In this document: positions 1 to 8,624 of the stretch, in pieces
How the letters are laid out: each line of letters begins with the position of its first letter
How positions within the stretch are numbered: position 1 is the stretch's first letter
Assembly: GCA_902800305.1 (NCBI GenBank)
Contig: CADCDP010000020.1
Coordinates: forward strand, 1-64,000
Direction: 5' to 3'
DNA from: an uncultured Bacteroidales bacterium
Lineage (GTDB): Bacteria; Bacteroidota; Bacteroidia; Bacteroidales; Bacteroidaceae
Length of the DNA stretch: 64,000 nt
The notes under the pieces: model-generated
Databases searched by the model: none
What the model was told of the DNA's origin: nothing
The model's input: the letters and a program-made list of their open reading frames with translations, nothing else
Position numbers and translations under genes: made by a program

Positions 1-2445
1 GAGTATCACATCAAGAATTTCGGAAAGGCGGATGACTTGAGAGTGCGCAGTAGGGTGTGCTTCGCTCAAGTCAATGGATTCATGTGGATTGGAACGACGA
101 ATGGCGTGATTGTGTTCGATGGCCGTCATGCTCACTTATATTCTATTCCCGACCCAGACGGGATGGGAGGTTACTTCTGCCGTGTCACCGACATTCAGGT
201 GGCTCCCGATGCCTCCATTTGGGTGGGCACAAAGCGTGGTATCTACCTGTTCAACATCACTACGGAGAGTTTGGAACCGTTCCCCGTCAAGGGATTGCCG
301 AAGAATGCCAACATCTCACACCTTCGTGTTGACTACGAGGGAAGGCTGTGGGTGTTGGTGGACAGCCGCGTGTATGTGGTGGATGTGAAGAAGAAGACAG
401 CGGAGAAGGTAGGCAACGAGTTGTTGATGCCGTGTTGCCTGACGGTGGCCAACGATGGCAAAGTGTGGATGGGCGACAACCAGGGTATGCTGTACAGTTA
501 TGATCCGAAGAAGAAACTAATCCGCTCCTGTACGGGCAAGCCCGAGGGTCAGGATAGGTTGGGCAGAATCGAGAGCATCACAGAGATGAAGGACGGTTTG
601 CTGGCATTGGCAACAGCCTCTGAGGGAGTTTATCTGTTCAGTCCGAAGACACGCAAGTCCAAGTTGCTCTTCTCGCACGACGATAAAGGTGCTCCCATCA
701 TTGCCCACACGTCTATCACCCCTGATGGGGAGGCGCTCTGGGTTGGTACGGAGCATGGCATTGTGATTTATCACACGAAGGATGGCAGCATGACCAGTCT
801 TCGCCAGTCATCCATCGCTGCCAACTCGCTGTCGGGCAATGCCGTCCACTCGCTCTTTGTGGACAGGGAGCGTGGTGTGTGGGCAGGCACGTTCTTTGGC
901 GGCATCAACCGCATCAGCATCTCATCGCAGAACTTCAGCACGTTTGGACCCGAGAGTGAGACGCATGATGTGGATGTGGTGCGCGAGATGTGTGAGGATG
1001 CGCAGGGTCAGTTGTGGGTTGGCACCGAGGATGGTGGACTCTATGAACTGAACCGCTATGAGGGTAGATTGCAAGTGGCAGATGTGGCTTGGGGCGGGGA
1101 GCCTGCCCCCTTCAATGTGCAGAGTCTGATGATGGTGGGCGACGACTTGTGGGTGCTGACCATCAGTGATGGCATCTATGTGGTGGACACAAAGAGCCGT
1201 CGGTTGAAGCACCACTACACGAAGATAAACGAACAGGACATGAGTTTCTCGCTGGGCGGCATCAGCCTGTGCCAGCAGAACGGCACCATCTTTGTGGGTT
1301 CGTCGCAAGGTGTGTTCATCTTCGACGAGCAGAAGGGTTCGTTCGACCAGATTCCTGAACTGGCTCGCACATATGCGCACCATCTGCATGCTGACCGCCA
1401 TGGTGAGGTATGGGTGGCGACCTTCGACAGAGGTCTGTGGCGCATCCATCAGAATAAGGACAGGTGGGGTGCCCCACAGCAAAAAGGGCTGTGGACAGCC
1501 GAACGGACATCCTTCGACTATACCTGCACGACAGTCGTGTATGAAGACTCGAAGGGCTACTACTGGGTGGGCACCGACAAACGCGGCTTAATGGGTTACG
1601 ATGCCCGAAGCGGGAAGACGATGCAACTGACCGTGTCGAGACATTTGGCACAGGAGTCCGTCAACAACATCATGGAAGATGACAACCACAACTTGTGGCT
1701 GAACACATTCGACGGACTTTACAGTTACAACATCGACAACGGGGCGATTCGCCACTTCACGACAGACAATGGTCTGCCGTCGGACTACGTGAACTATTCT
1801 GCGGGCTATATTGCCAAGAACGGTCGGGTGTATGTGGGCACTTATAAGGGTCTGGTGAGTTTCAACCCCAATGTGTTCAATTCGCCAGAAAAACGTCTGA
1901 CTCCTTATATCCTGAATCTCTATATGAATGGCAGGTTTGTCCTTCCTGGCGACAGCACCGGCATTCTGAAGCAGACCCTCTACACGACCCCCAAATTGAC
2001 CTTGAAGTACAGCCAAAACACGTTCGCCATCAACTATGCCACACCTGTTTTCCAGCATGGCGTCAACGTGTGGTACAGGTATCGTCTCAATCCGGATGAG
2101 CCATGGGTGCTCAATCGTCGTGCAGACATGCTGCAACTGACCAACCTGTCAGCAGGCACTTATGACTTAGAACTTCAAGCCAGTTTCAACCCAGAGGTGT
2201 GGGACGGCGAAGTGGCCAAACTGCGCATCACCATCCTGCCTCCAGCATGGCTCAGTCCCTTTGCCATCATCTTCTATGTACTGCTCATTGCACTATTGGT
2301 GTATGGTGCCATGTGGTACCTCAAGAAGAGAAAAACCGACAAGAGCTTAGAAGAGGAGGAAGAAGTGCAAGAAGAAGTGCAGGAGGAGGCGTTGAGTGGT
2401 CAAATGGGGCATCTTGTAGCAGAAAGTGAGGGTGGAAAGGAGTAA
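1..2445 (+). CDS. Two-component regulator propeller sensor without kinase (5' partial)
   Basis: The reading frame is open from the first base, so the gene begins upstream of the window; a TTG at 37 is only the first possible internal start. The protein carries repeated regulator-propeller blades, seen as recurring motifs such as MWIGTTNGV, LWVGTEHGI, VWAGTFFGG and YWVGTDKRG, then a Y_Y_Y-like immunoglobulin domain (about residues 640-750: YRLNPDEPW, LSAGTYDLELQAS), and one membrane segment at about 755-778. Hybrid two-component sensors of Bacteroidota continue from here into a histidine kinase. This one stops about 45 residues later in a Glu-rich tail (EEEEEVQEEVQEE) with no HisKA or ATPase domain. 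It presumably senses a periplasmic glycan-like ligand and signals through a partner; that role is inference. The next gene is unrelated and lies beyond a terminator. Confidence 0.85.
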   Translation, partial: EYHIKNFGKADDLRVRSRVCFAQVNGFMWIGTTNGVIVFDGRHAHLYSIPDPDGMGGYFCRVTDIQVAPDASIWVGTKRGIYLFNITTESLEPFPVKGLPKNANISHLRVDYEGRLWVLVDSRVYVVDVKKKTAEKVGNELLMPCCLTVANDGKVWMGDNQGMLYSYDPKKKLIRSCTGKPEGQDRLGRIESITEMKDGLLALATASEGVYLFSPKTRKSKLLFSHDDKGAPIIAHTSITPDGEALWVGTEHGIVIYHTKDGSMTSLRQSSIAANSLSGNAVHSLFVDRERGVWAGTFFGGINRISISSQNFSTFGPESETHDVDVVREMCEDAQGQLWVGTEDGGLYELNRYEGRLQVADVAWGGEPAPFNVQSLMMVGDDLWVLTISDGIYVVDTKSRRLKHHYTKINEQDMSFSLGGISLCQQNGTIFVGSSQGVFIFDEQKGSFDQIPELARTYAHHLHADRHGEVWVATFDRGLWRIHQNKDRWGAPQQKGLWTAERTSFDYTCTTVVYEDSKGYYWVGTDKRGLMGYDARSGKTMQLTVSRHLAQESVNNIMEDDNHNLWLNTFDGLYSYNIDNGAIRHFTTDNGLPSDYVNYSAGYIAKNGRVYVGTYKGLVSFNPNVFNSPEKRLTPYILNLYMNGRFVLPGDSTGILKQTLYTTPKLTLKYSQNTFAINYATPVFQHGVNVWYRYRLNPDEPWVLNRRADMLQLTNLSAGTYDLELQASFNPEVWDGEVAKLRITILPPAWLSPFAIIFYVLLIALLVYGAMWYLKKRKTDKSLEEEEEVQEEVQEEALSGQMGHLVAESEGGKE

Positions 2446-2496
2446 AATTGCGATGAAGGGTGCAACGTATTTACGCTGCACCCTTCATCGCAATTT
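2445..2496 (+). terminator. Strong hairpin terminator after propeller sensor
   Basis: A 20-bp perfect inverted repeat (2445-2464 with 2477-2496) with a 12-nt loop starts at the last base of the stop codon. The right arm ends in ATTT and there is no long T run, so it is partly a 3'-end stabilising stem. Confidence 0.75.
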
Positions 2497-2583
2497 CGTT
2501 GTAAGGGGTGGGGGAAGAACTTTTTTTATCGTGTCGTGCACACGTTTTTTCTCTCAATGCTTTCGTTAATCAAAATAAATCTG

Positions 2584-2591
2584 TACCTTTG
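2584..2591 (+). promoter_or_regulatory. Bacteroidota -7 promoter element
   Basis: TACCTTTG matches the TAnnTTTG consensus exactly. It lies 190 nt before corA and directly upstream of the structured RNA candidate, so the transcript would begin near 2597. Confidence 0.65.
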
Positions 2592-2596
2592 CAGTC

Positions 2597-2744
2597 GATT
2601 TCGGGGGGAGTCCTCTCGGAGTCGCACAGAAAAGAGAGTATTCACTAATTAAAAACAACTGATTATCCGGCGAATAGTATGAAGTGCCTGGGATAAGATT
2701 CACCTCTCACGTGGAGTTGCATGAATCTTTGCCCCGATTTTTTA
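2597..2744 (+). ncRNA. Candidate structured small RNA (possibly 6S / Bacteroidales-1)
   Basis: The segment begins just after a consensus promoter and ends in a T6 run. The ends pair: TCGGGG at 2601-2606 with CCCCGA at 2732-2737, directly followed by the T run, so the closing stem doubles as a terminator. Inside are smaller hairpins, for example GATTCA 2697-2702 with TGAATC 2722-2727. A promoter plus a U-run end on a roughly 150-nt non-coding transcript fits the Bacteroidales-1 motif, which has been suggested to be 6S RNA. That assignment is inference from architecture only. The alternative is a regulatory leader of corA, which starts 37 nt later. Confidence 0.45.
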
Positions 2745-2780
2745 CTGTTCTAACATCAACAAGCAAAGGTTCAGACAACA

Positions 2781-3707
2781 ATGCGAACATTTTGGAATTT
2801 TAATGGCGGCATCAAGCATATTGATGCGTGGGAGCCAAACTGCTGGGTGCAGGTGACCTGCCCAGTGGATGACGATAGAGAGTTCTTGGAGCAGGAGCTC
2901 GGTATGCCCGACTACTTCATGGATGACGTTTCGGATGCTGATGAGCGTGCACGTTATGACATGGATGAGGGTTGGCTGATGATTATCTTGCGTGTTCCTC
3001 ATTTGAAAAGTGTCTCTTCAAGGAGCCCTTACACAACTATCCCGTTGGGTATTGTGGTGAAGGGTGACAAGATTATCACCATCTGCAATCAGGAAACACG
3101 AATGATGCTTGACTTTGTGAACCACCAGATGCGCCGTGCTGAAGGGTTCACCGATGCTGCAGACCTTGTGTTCCGCCTCTTCTTGAGCACTTCGGTGTGG
3201 TATCTGAAATATCTGAAGCAAGTCAATGGCATCATTGAGAAAGCGAAGCGTGACCTCGACAAGCATATTGACAACAAGGATTTGGTCAATCTTTCCCGTC
3301 TGCAAGATTCGCTCACATATTTCGGCACCTCCATCCGTGGTAACGAATCGCTGTTGAGCAAACTGAAGTTTCGCCTGCCTGTCGATGAACTGGATGCTGA
3401 ACTCATTGAGGATGTGAACATCGAGATGAATCAGGCGCGTGAGACGACCGCCATCTACATCAACATCTTGGATTCGACGATGGACACCTACGCGAACATT
3501 ATTAATAATAATATGAATACGGTGATGCGATTGCTGACGTCGCTGAACATGATCATCCTTTTCCCGACATTCATCACGTCAATGTTCGGCATGAACCTCA
3601 TCAACGGGATGGAAAACTGGAAGATGGGCTTCCCGATTGCCATCATTGCCTGTGTGGTCAGCACAGCGGTGTCGTTGTGGTGGTTCAGAAGGAAAAAATG
3701 GCTGTGA
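2781..3707 (+). CDS. corA: CorA-family magnesium/divalent cation transporter
   Basis: This 308-residue inner-membrane channel has the hallmark MFGMN motif after the first of two C-terminal membrane segments (LLTSLNMIILFPTFITSMFG, then IAIIACVVSTAVSLWWF) and a basic end, RRKKWL. The first 240 residues form the charged cytoplasmic funnel and long helices expected of the family (KAKRDLDKHIDNKDL, ETTAIYINILD). CorA pentamers import Mg2+ and sometimes Co2+ or Ni2+; the selectivity here cannot be read. The gene has its own terminator. Upstream is a structured RNA that may be independent or may be its leader. Confidence 0.92.
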   Translation: MRTFWNFNGGIKHIDAWEPNCWVQVTCPVDDDREFLEQELGMPDYFMDDVSDADERARYDMDEGWLMIILRVPHLKSVSSRSPYTTIPLGIVVKGDKIITICNQETRMMLDFVNHQMRRAEGFTDAADLVFRLFLSTSVWYLKYLKQVNGIIEKAKRDLDKHIDNKDLVNLSRLQDSLTYFGTSIRGNESLLSKLKFRLPVDELDAELIEDVNIEMNQARETTAIYINILDSTMDTYANIINNNMNTVMRLLTSLNMIILFPTFITSMFGMNLINGMENWKMGFPIAIIACVVSTAVSLWWFRRKKWL

Positions 3708-3726
3708 CATTCCTCCAAATTGCAAC

Positions 3727-3773
3727 ATGGGTGTACCAATTTATATTGGCTTACACCCATTTTCGTTTTTTTT
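3727..3773 (+). terminator. Rho-independent terminator of corA
   Basis: ATGGGTGTACCAAT (3727-3740) pairs with ATTGGCTTACACCCAT (3745-3760) with a small mismatch. TTTTCGTTTTTTTT follows. Confidence 0.85.
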
Positions 3774-3818
3774 GAAATAAAATGAAAACAAGTTGCCATT
3801 CGTTTGATGATTTATTAG

Positions 3819-3826
3819 TATCTTTG
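3819..3826 (+). promoter_or_regulatory. Promoter -7 element for serC-serA
   Basis: TATCTTTG matches TAnnTTTG and lies 56 nt upstream of the serC start. A weak upstream TTG is near 3793. Confidence 0.6.
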
Positions 3827-3882
3827 CAAAGATTTTGGTAAAAAGAAGGAAACATCATTATATCTAATAATCACAACAAACA

Positions 3883-4950
3883 ATGAAAAAGTACAATTTC
3901 AATGCAGGACCTTCCATCCTTCCTCGCGAGGTGATTGAACAGACTGCACAGGCTTGTCTTGATTTCAATGGTTCAGGACTCTCTCTTATGGAGATTAGCC
4001 ACCGCGCAAAGGATTTTCAGCCAGTAGTTGACGAGGCAGTAGCTCTCTTCAAGGAACTTCTCAACATTCCAGAGGGTTACTCCGTGCTCTTCCTTGGTGG
4101 TGGTGCAAGCCTTGAGTTCTGTATGGTTCCTTACAACTTCCTCGAGAAGAAGGCTGCATACCTGAACACTGGTGTTTGGGCTACAAAGGCAGAGAAGGAA
4201 GCAAAGGCATTCGGTGAAGTGGTGGAAGTGGCTTCTTCTGCTGACAAGAACTTCACTTACATTCCACGCAACTTCGAGATTCCAACAGATGCTGACTACC
4301 TGCACATCACCTCTAACAACACGATCTATGGTACAGAGCTTCGCAAAGACATCGATTCTCCAATCCCTCTGATTGCCGACATGTCTTCAGACATCTTCAG
4401 CCGTCCTGTTGATGTGAGCAAGTATGCCATGATTTATGGTGGTGCACAGAAGAACCTCGCTATGGCAGGTCTCACTTTCGTTATCGTGAAGGAGGATGCT
4501 CTCGGTAAGGTGTCTCGTCACATTCCAACCATGCTCGACTACCGCACTCACGTGAAGAAGGGTTCTATGTTCAACACTCCTCCAGTGGTGCCTATCTACT
4601 CAGCATTGATGAACCTCCGCTACATGAAGGCTCACGGTGGTGTGGAGGCTATGGAGAAGTTGGCAAAGCAGCGTGCTGAAATTGTATATGCAGAAATCGA
4701 CCGCAACAAACTCTTCGTGGGTACTGCTGAGGAAGACAGCCGCTCTCTCATGAACATCACTTTCGTGTTGAAGCCAGAGTATCAGGATTTGCAGGACGAG
4801 TTCCTCAAGTTCGCTACCTCTCAGGGCATGGTCGGCGTGAAGGGTCACCGCGACGTTGGTGGTTTCCGCGCTTCTTGCTACAACGCCATGTCTATCGAAG
4901 GCGTTCAGGCTCTCGTGAAGTGCATGAAGGAGTTTGAAGCACAACATTAA
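3883..4950 (+). CDS. serC: Phosphoserine aminotransferase
   Basis: SerC converts 3-phosphohydroxypyruvate and glutamate to O-phosphoserine and 2-oxoglutarate in serine synthesis, and also serves the PLP pathway in some bacteria. The 355-residue protein opens with [13 protein letters not shown], the SerC signature. It contains the glycine-rich LGGGASLEF cofactor loop near residue 70 and the PLP-lysine region [12 protein letters not shown] near 190. The length is normal for the family. It is followed at 153 nt by serA in the same direction, giving the usual Bacteroidales serC-serA order. The gap holds an exceptionally long hairpin that may set the ratio or stability of the two mRNAs. Confidence 0.96.
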   Translation: MKKYNFNAGPSILPREVIEQTAQACLDFNGSGLSLMEISHRAKDFQPVVDEAVALFKELLNIPEGYSVLFLGGGASLEFCMVPYNFLEKKAAYLNTGVWATKAEKEAKAFGEVVEVASSADKNFTYIPRNFEIPTDADYLHITSNNTIYGTELRKDIDSPIPLIADMSSDIFSRPVDVSKYAMIYGGAQKNLAMAGLTFVIVKEDALGKVSRHIPTMLDYRTHVKKGSMFNTPPVVPIYSALMNLRYMKAHGGVEAMEKLAKQRAEIVYAEIDRNKLFVGTAEEDSRSLMNITFVLKPEYQDLQDEFLKFATSQGMVGVKGHRDVGGFRASCYNAMSIEGVQALVKCMKEFEAQH

Positions 4951-4971
4951 TTGAAAGAAAATAAACAATTT

Positions 4972-5085
4972 ATTGCGGCAAGCCGCCGAAGAAAAAATAA
5001 ATAAAAATGTATAAAAATAGATAAAAATATTTTTCTTTATTTTTACTTGTTTTTACCTATTTTTTCTTCGGCGACTTGTCGCAAT
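4972..5085. repeat. 114-nt long inverted repeat between serC and serA
   Basis: The outer arms pair over 20 bp (4972-4991 with 5066-5085) with one G-U and one C-A position. The pairing then continues through an A-rich/T-rich inner stem, so almost the whole 114 nt folds as one hairpin with a tiny loop near 5029. The interior is built of ATAAAAAT-like units. No gene fits here. Confidence 0.8.
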
Positions 5086-5103
5086 TATTAAATATTTCAT
5101 CAA

Positions 5104-6024
5104 ATGGCAAAGGTACTGATTGCTACAGAAAAACCATTCGCGGCACAGGCTGTCAATGGTATCAAAGAGATTATTGAAGGTGCAGGTTTTGAACTTGCTC
5201 TTTTGGAGAAATATACAGAGAAGGCACAGCTGTTGAGTGCTGTGGCTGACGTGGATGCCATCATCATCCGTTCTGACAAAATCGATGCAGAGGTGCTCGA
5301 TGCTGCCAAGAACTTGAAGATTGTGGTTCGCGCAGGTGCTGGTTATGACAATGTTGACCTCGAAGCTGCCACTGCTCACAAGGTGGTGGTGATGAACACT
5401 CCTGGTCAGAACGCAAATGCAGTGGCTGAGTTGGTGCTCGGTTTACTTGTGTTCACTGTTCGTAACTTCTACAATGGCAAGGCTGGTTCTGAGCTTCTCG
5501 GCAAGAAACTGGGTATCCTCGCATTCGGTAATGTGGGTCGCAACGTGGCTCGCATCGCTAAGGGCTTCGGCATGGAAGTGTCTGCATACGATGCTTATTG
5601 CCCTGCAGAGGCTATTGAGGCTGCAGGTGTTCACGCTGCTGCATCACAGAATGAGCTCTTCGAGACTTGTGACATCGTTTCTCTCCACATCCCTGCCACT
5701 GCAGAGACCAAGCAGAGCATCAACAAGGCACTCGTTGGCAGCATGAAGAAGGGTGGTGTCCTTATCAACACTGCCCGTAAGGAGGTCATCAATGAGCCAG
5801 AACTCATTGAACTCCTCGCTGAGCGCACCGATCTCAAGTACATCACCGACATCAAGCCCGATGCAGATGCTGAGTTCGCTAAGTTCGAAGGTCGTTATTT
5901 CTCCACACCAAAGAAGATGGGTGCACAGACTGCCGAGGCAAATACCAACGCAGGTCTTGCTGCAGCTAACCAGATTGTCGGCTACATCAAGGAGGGTATC
6001 ACAAAGTTCCAGGTGAACAAGTAA
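5104..6024 (+). CDS. serA: D-3-phosphoglycerate dehydrogenase, short lysine-type
   Basis: This NAD-dependent dehydrogenase catalyses the first step of serine synthesis from 3-phosphoglycerate. It is 306 residues long with no C-terminal ACT domain, so it lacks the classical serine-feedback module. The substrate arginine is in VVRAGAGYDN (about 78-87), the nucleotide-binding turn is LAFGNVGRN (about 137-146), and LINTARKEVI is near 220. Where most family members have the catalytic histidine (TPHxG), this protein reads TPKKMGAQT (268-276). A lysine at this place is known from the type III enzymes of Bacteroides and Entamoeba. It is the second gene of the serC-serA unit and ends in a clear terminator. 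Confidence 0.93.
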   Translation: MAKVLIATEKPFAAQAVNGIKEIIEGAGFELALLEKYTEKAQLLSAVADVDAIIIRSDKIDAEVLDAAKNLKIVVRAGAGYDNVDLEAATAHKVVVMNTPGQNANAVAELVLGLLVFTVRNFYNGKAGSELLGKKLGILAFGNVGRNVARIAKGFGMEVSAYDAYCPAEAIEAAGVHAAASQNELFETCDIVSLHIPATAETKQSINKALVGSMKKGGVLINTARKEVINEPELIELLAERTDLKYITDIKPDADAEFAKFEGRYFSTPKKMGAQTAEANTNAGLAAANQIVGYIKEGITKFQVNK

Positions 6025-6079
6025 TCATCCAAGCGTTGTACATTTTATAGACAACAACTATACAATTATATCAAAAGTG

Positions 6080-6118
6080 AAGAAGTCGCAAACCGATGGG
6101 TTTACGACTTCTTTTTTG
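6080..6118 (+). terminator. Terminator of serA
   Basis: AGAAGTCG and AAACC (6081-6094) pair with GGTTT and CGACTTCT, followed by TTTTTT. It lies between two convergent genes and could act in both directions. Confidence 0.85.
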
Positions 6119-6135
6119 TTTCAATATTATCTTGT

Positions 6136-7497
6136 TTACTTTCTGACCACTTCACGCTCAAAAAAGTCTAAGAAGAAGGGCCAGTTAGGACCAGCTTCAT
6201 GACCACCATGGTGTTGACGGTAGGTGAGGCGTCCTTCCATCAAACCATTGTCCATCCCGGGGAAGAGGTCTGTTCCTAAACCTTTGTATCCAAGCAGTTC
6301 ATATACGGGTGAAGCCTTTGAAGCAGAGATGAACGAACCAACCACATCTTGCCATTTGTCGCCATTCCAACTGCCTGTAGAGATGAAGCATGCTCGTGGT
6401 GCGCAGAGTGCAATGAGCTCATGCTGATCAACAGGGATGTCGTTTTCGGTCAGTGGGTCAGTACCGTACTTGATTAAGTTACCGCACACCCAATGGTATT
6501 CTTCGCTCGAAACAATGTTTCCGATGCTCTCGCCACAGTCACGACGCCATCCTGCTGCACCAGCCTTACCTGAAGAAGCGATGAATCCAGCTGCAATGCG
6601 TTCTTCGAAAGCCATAGCCACGAGTGATGCTTTGCCGTATCGTGACACACCTTCGATGGCGCACTTTGTCGCATCGAAAGTTGCGTCGGTTTCCAAGTAA
6701 TCAAGGAGGCGAGATAATCCCCATCCCCATGCACGGAGTGCTCCCCAATCTGTAGGCTTGCGGAATTGCCCCTTGTTGCACAAACCAATAATGCCGTTGG
6801 TAAGACCATGACCTGCATCTGCCTGTATGGATGAAGGATTGATGGTGGCTGCAGCCCAACCGCGTTCAATCACCATCTGTTGCCATGACACAGAACCGGC
6901 ACGGGTGCGGGTGGGGTCGCCACCTCCGAAGCCGAACTCTATGATGACGGGAATGTTTCGCTTTCCATTGTCAGGATATACCACATTGGCTTGAATCTCC
7001 ACCTTGATGGATGGATAGTTGGAGTTGTCCACCACGCCTTTGAGATAGCGGACGACTACGGGTGTTCCTGCGAAATCCTTCTTCTCCTCATTCGTGACTT
7101 TCCATTTCACATTGGGTACATTGTCAGGAATACGTCCATAGACATTGTCCTCAAACAATTTCACCAATTCAGGACGTCGCACCTTATACCACATCTTTGC
7201 GTTGGTCACTCTCTTGCCGCTTTCTGTTACCAATGCGTCTGGATAGAAAGGGTAGGGGTTGGCCGTCAACTCATCATAATTGGGATGTTTACTCTCGTCC
7301 TGACTGTTAGGTTGCCGACCCTCACGGGGTTGTCCAACTCCTACTTTGGTCAGCATGTCTGCATAATCGATTGCTGTGATTCTGCGGAGACTGTCCATGT
7401 TTACACGATTTCCGCCTCCGAACATAAACTGTGCGTTTGCTGCTAATGGGATGCAAGTCATCACCATGATTCCGATAAAATGACTAAAAGCTTTCAT
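6136..7497 (-). CDS. CE15-type glucuronoyl esterase-like secreted hydrolase
   Basis: The protein has 453 residues with a signal peptide (MKAFSHFIGIMVMTCIPLAA, cleavage near NAQ). It shows the CE15 layout: VKLFEDNVYGRIP near residue 115, the nucleophile motif GVSRYGK (serine at about 285, compare GCSRxGK), the SGKAGAAGWRR loop, and the histidine end HGGHEAG near 430 in an alpha/beta-hydrolase fold. CE15 enzymes cleave 4-O-methylglucuronoyl esters that link xylan to lignin; bacterial members are broader, so the substrate is not certain. There is no SusC/SusD pair nearby, so it is not part of a local polysaccharide locus. It is convergent with serA. The unknown secreted protein upstream is on the same strand. 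Confidence 0.8.
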   Translation of the reverse strand: MKAFSHFIGIMVMTCIPLAANAQFMFGGGNRVNMDSLRRITAIDYADMLTKVGVGQPREGRQPNSQDESKHPNYDELTANPYPFYPDALVTESGKRVTNAKMWYKVRRPELVKLFEDNVYGRIPDNVPNVKWKVTNEEKKDFAGTPVVVRYLKGVVDNSNYPSIKVEIQANVVYPDNGKRNIPVIIEFGFGGGDPTRTRAGSVSWQQMVIERGWAAATINPSSIQADAGHGLTNGIIGLCNKGQFRKPTDWGALRAWGWGLSRLLDYLETDATFDATKCAIEGVSRYGKASLVAMAFEERIAAGFIASSGKAGAAGWRRDCGESIGNIVSSEEYHWVCGNLIKYGTDPLTENDIPVDQHELIALCAPRACFISTGSWNGDKWQDVVGSFISASKASPVYELLGYKGLGTDLFPGMDNGLMEGRLTYRQHHGGHEAGPNWPFFLDFFEREVVRK

Positions 7498-7603
7498 ACT
7501 TATGCTTTGTAAAGATGTCTGTATTTTATAGATTTTAAGTTTTTGAAATAGTTAAGTAGTTAAGCCGGCACTCTATAAAATGAGAGAATGAAAAGTTGCC
7601 TAC

Positions 7604-7630
7604 CAACTCTCAACTCTCAACTCTCAACTA
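7604..7630. repeat. Short tandem array, 7-bp unit CAACTCT
   Basis: Three exact copies of CAACTCT plus a partial fourth lie between the stop of the unknown secreted gene and the leader of the esterase gene. Confidence 0.75.
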
Positions 7631-7642
7631 ATCAAACGGATG

Positions 7643-8527
7643 TCACTCATGACTCTTCAGGAAAGTGCTTAGATAGTTGGCAATGTTCGTGCAGCCACGA
7701 GGAGGACTCATTTGTTCACCACAGGTGCTCACTTTGCCGCCTTCCAGCTCGCATGTGAAACTCCATGATGGAGGACCGCCTGTAACTGGTGGAACACCTG
7801 TAAGAATGGGACGGTAAAAATTGGAAGGTTCCTGATAGATTTTGTGTTCCTCCATCATTTGTCTGATGGTGTTGAGCACATCTTCCGAGAGTGTGATTTG
7901 TGGACGCTTCTCAGCTTCGTCAAGGCGACGGTTTTCTGGACCATACAACATGACCTTGCCAGTGGACGACTCTACTTTTATTTCATAATACACGGGGTTA
8001 GGGCGTGAGGAACCATACTCTTCGTAGATGAGATGCTTGATTTTTCCTGTTGGCATTGTCTGGCTGGCTCCCTGTCGGCGCATAGCATATACTTTGTCGC
8101 AGAATTGGGTGACTTCCCTGAAACGGTTGTAGGTGATGCTGTTCTCCCTTTCTGCCTTGTCTATCAGCATGGGGAACCATTCCAGGTGGTATTTCGCCAC
8201 TTCTTTTTCGGTGAGTGAATGACACATGCTTATCGTCCAGTCATTCTGACGGTAAGTTTCTCGGACAGCAGCAGTGTCTTTGGCATACTGCTCTTCCGAA
8301 CGATAGTAGGCTTCCATGCAGTAATCGAAACACTGGTCGCCATTCTGCAAGAGCTCTATCATCGGATTGAGAACGAGATGGTCTCTCATGTCTATGAGCC
8401 GTTGAATGTCTGCTTTCCGTTGTTTCTTGTCGGGTTTGGGAAGGTTGTTGGCATGGAGGAAGCCAACAGACATCGCTAATGCTACGCCTATTGTAATGAT
8501 TCTGTTCATGGTGATGGTTTGAAACAT
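7643..8527 (-). CDS. Secreted protein of unknown function
   Basis: I do not recognise this family. The frame opens at 8527 (MFQTIT) with a second candidate start at 8509 (MNRIITIGVALAMSVGFLHA). The latter gives a compact signal peptide and may be the true start; the promoter at 8548-8555 allows either. The mature part is hydrophilic, about 270 residues. It has a helical first half (ADIQRLIDMRDHLVL, YYRSEEQYAKDTAAVRETY) and a C-terminal half with alternating strands, a GVPPVTGGPPSW segment and two cysteines (FTCELEGGKVSTCG). No catalytic signature is visible. It is divergent from the PAP2-VanX gene and shares a 97-nt promoter region with it. Confidence 0.75.
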   Translation of the reverse strand: MFQTITMNRIITIGVALAMSVGFLHANNLPKPDKKQRKADIQRLIDMRDHLVLNPMIELLQNGDQCFDYCMEAYYRSEEQYAKDTAAVRETYRQNDWTISMCHSLTEKEVAKYHLEWFPMLIDKAERENSITYNRFREVTQFCDKVYAMRRQGASQTMPTGKIKHLIYEEYGSSRPNPVYYEIKVESSTGKVMLYGPENRRLDEAEKRPQITLSEDVLNTIRQMMEEHKIYQEPSNFYRPILTGVPPVTGGPPSWSFTCELEGGKVSTCGEQMSPPRGCTNIANYLSTFLKSHE

Positions 8528-8547
8528 TCTTTTCTGATTGATGTGTG

Positions 8548-8555
8548 CAAAGATA
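8548..8555 (-). promoter_or_regulatory. Promoter -7 element for the unknown secreted gene
   Basis: CAAAGATA on the plus strand reads TATCTTTG on the minus strand, about 20-40 nt upstream of the two possible starts. Confidence 0.6.
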
Positions 8556-8587
8556 GAGAAAAGTTAGGACATCTCCCAATTTTTTAT

Positions 8588-8595
8588 TATTTTTG
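8588..8595 (+). promoter_or_regulatory. Promoter -7 element for the PAP2-VanX gene
   Basis: TATTTTTG matches TAnnTTTG, 29 nt before the start codon. Together with 8548-8555 it makes a divergent promoter. Confidence 0.6.
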
Positions 8596-8624
8596 CATCC
8601 AATTATGAAATATTCAAAAGGACA

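Noticed and set aside
2597..2744. M-box magnesium riboswitch before corA
   Set aside because: The conserved M-box core is not recognisable, and the element has its own complete promoter-terminator layout.
6136..7497. Polysaccharide utilisation locus around the CE15 esterase or the GH127-type enzyme
   Set aside because: No SusC/SusD pair, adjacent sensor or second glycosidase accompanies either gene.
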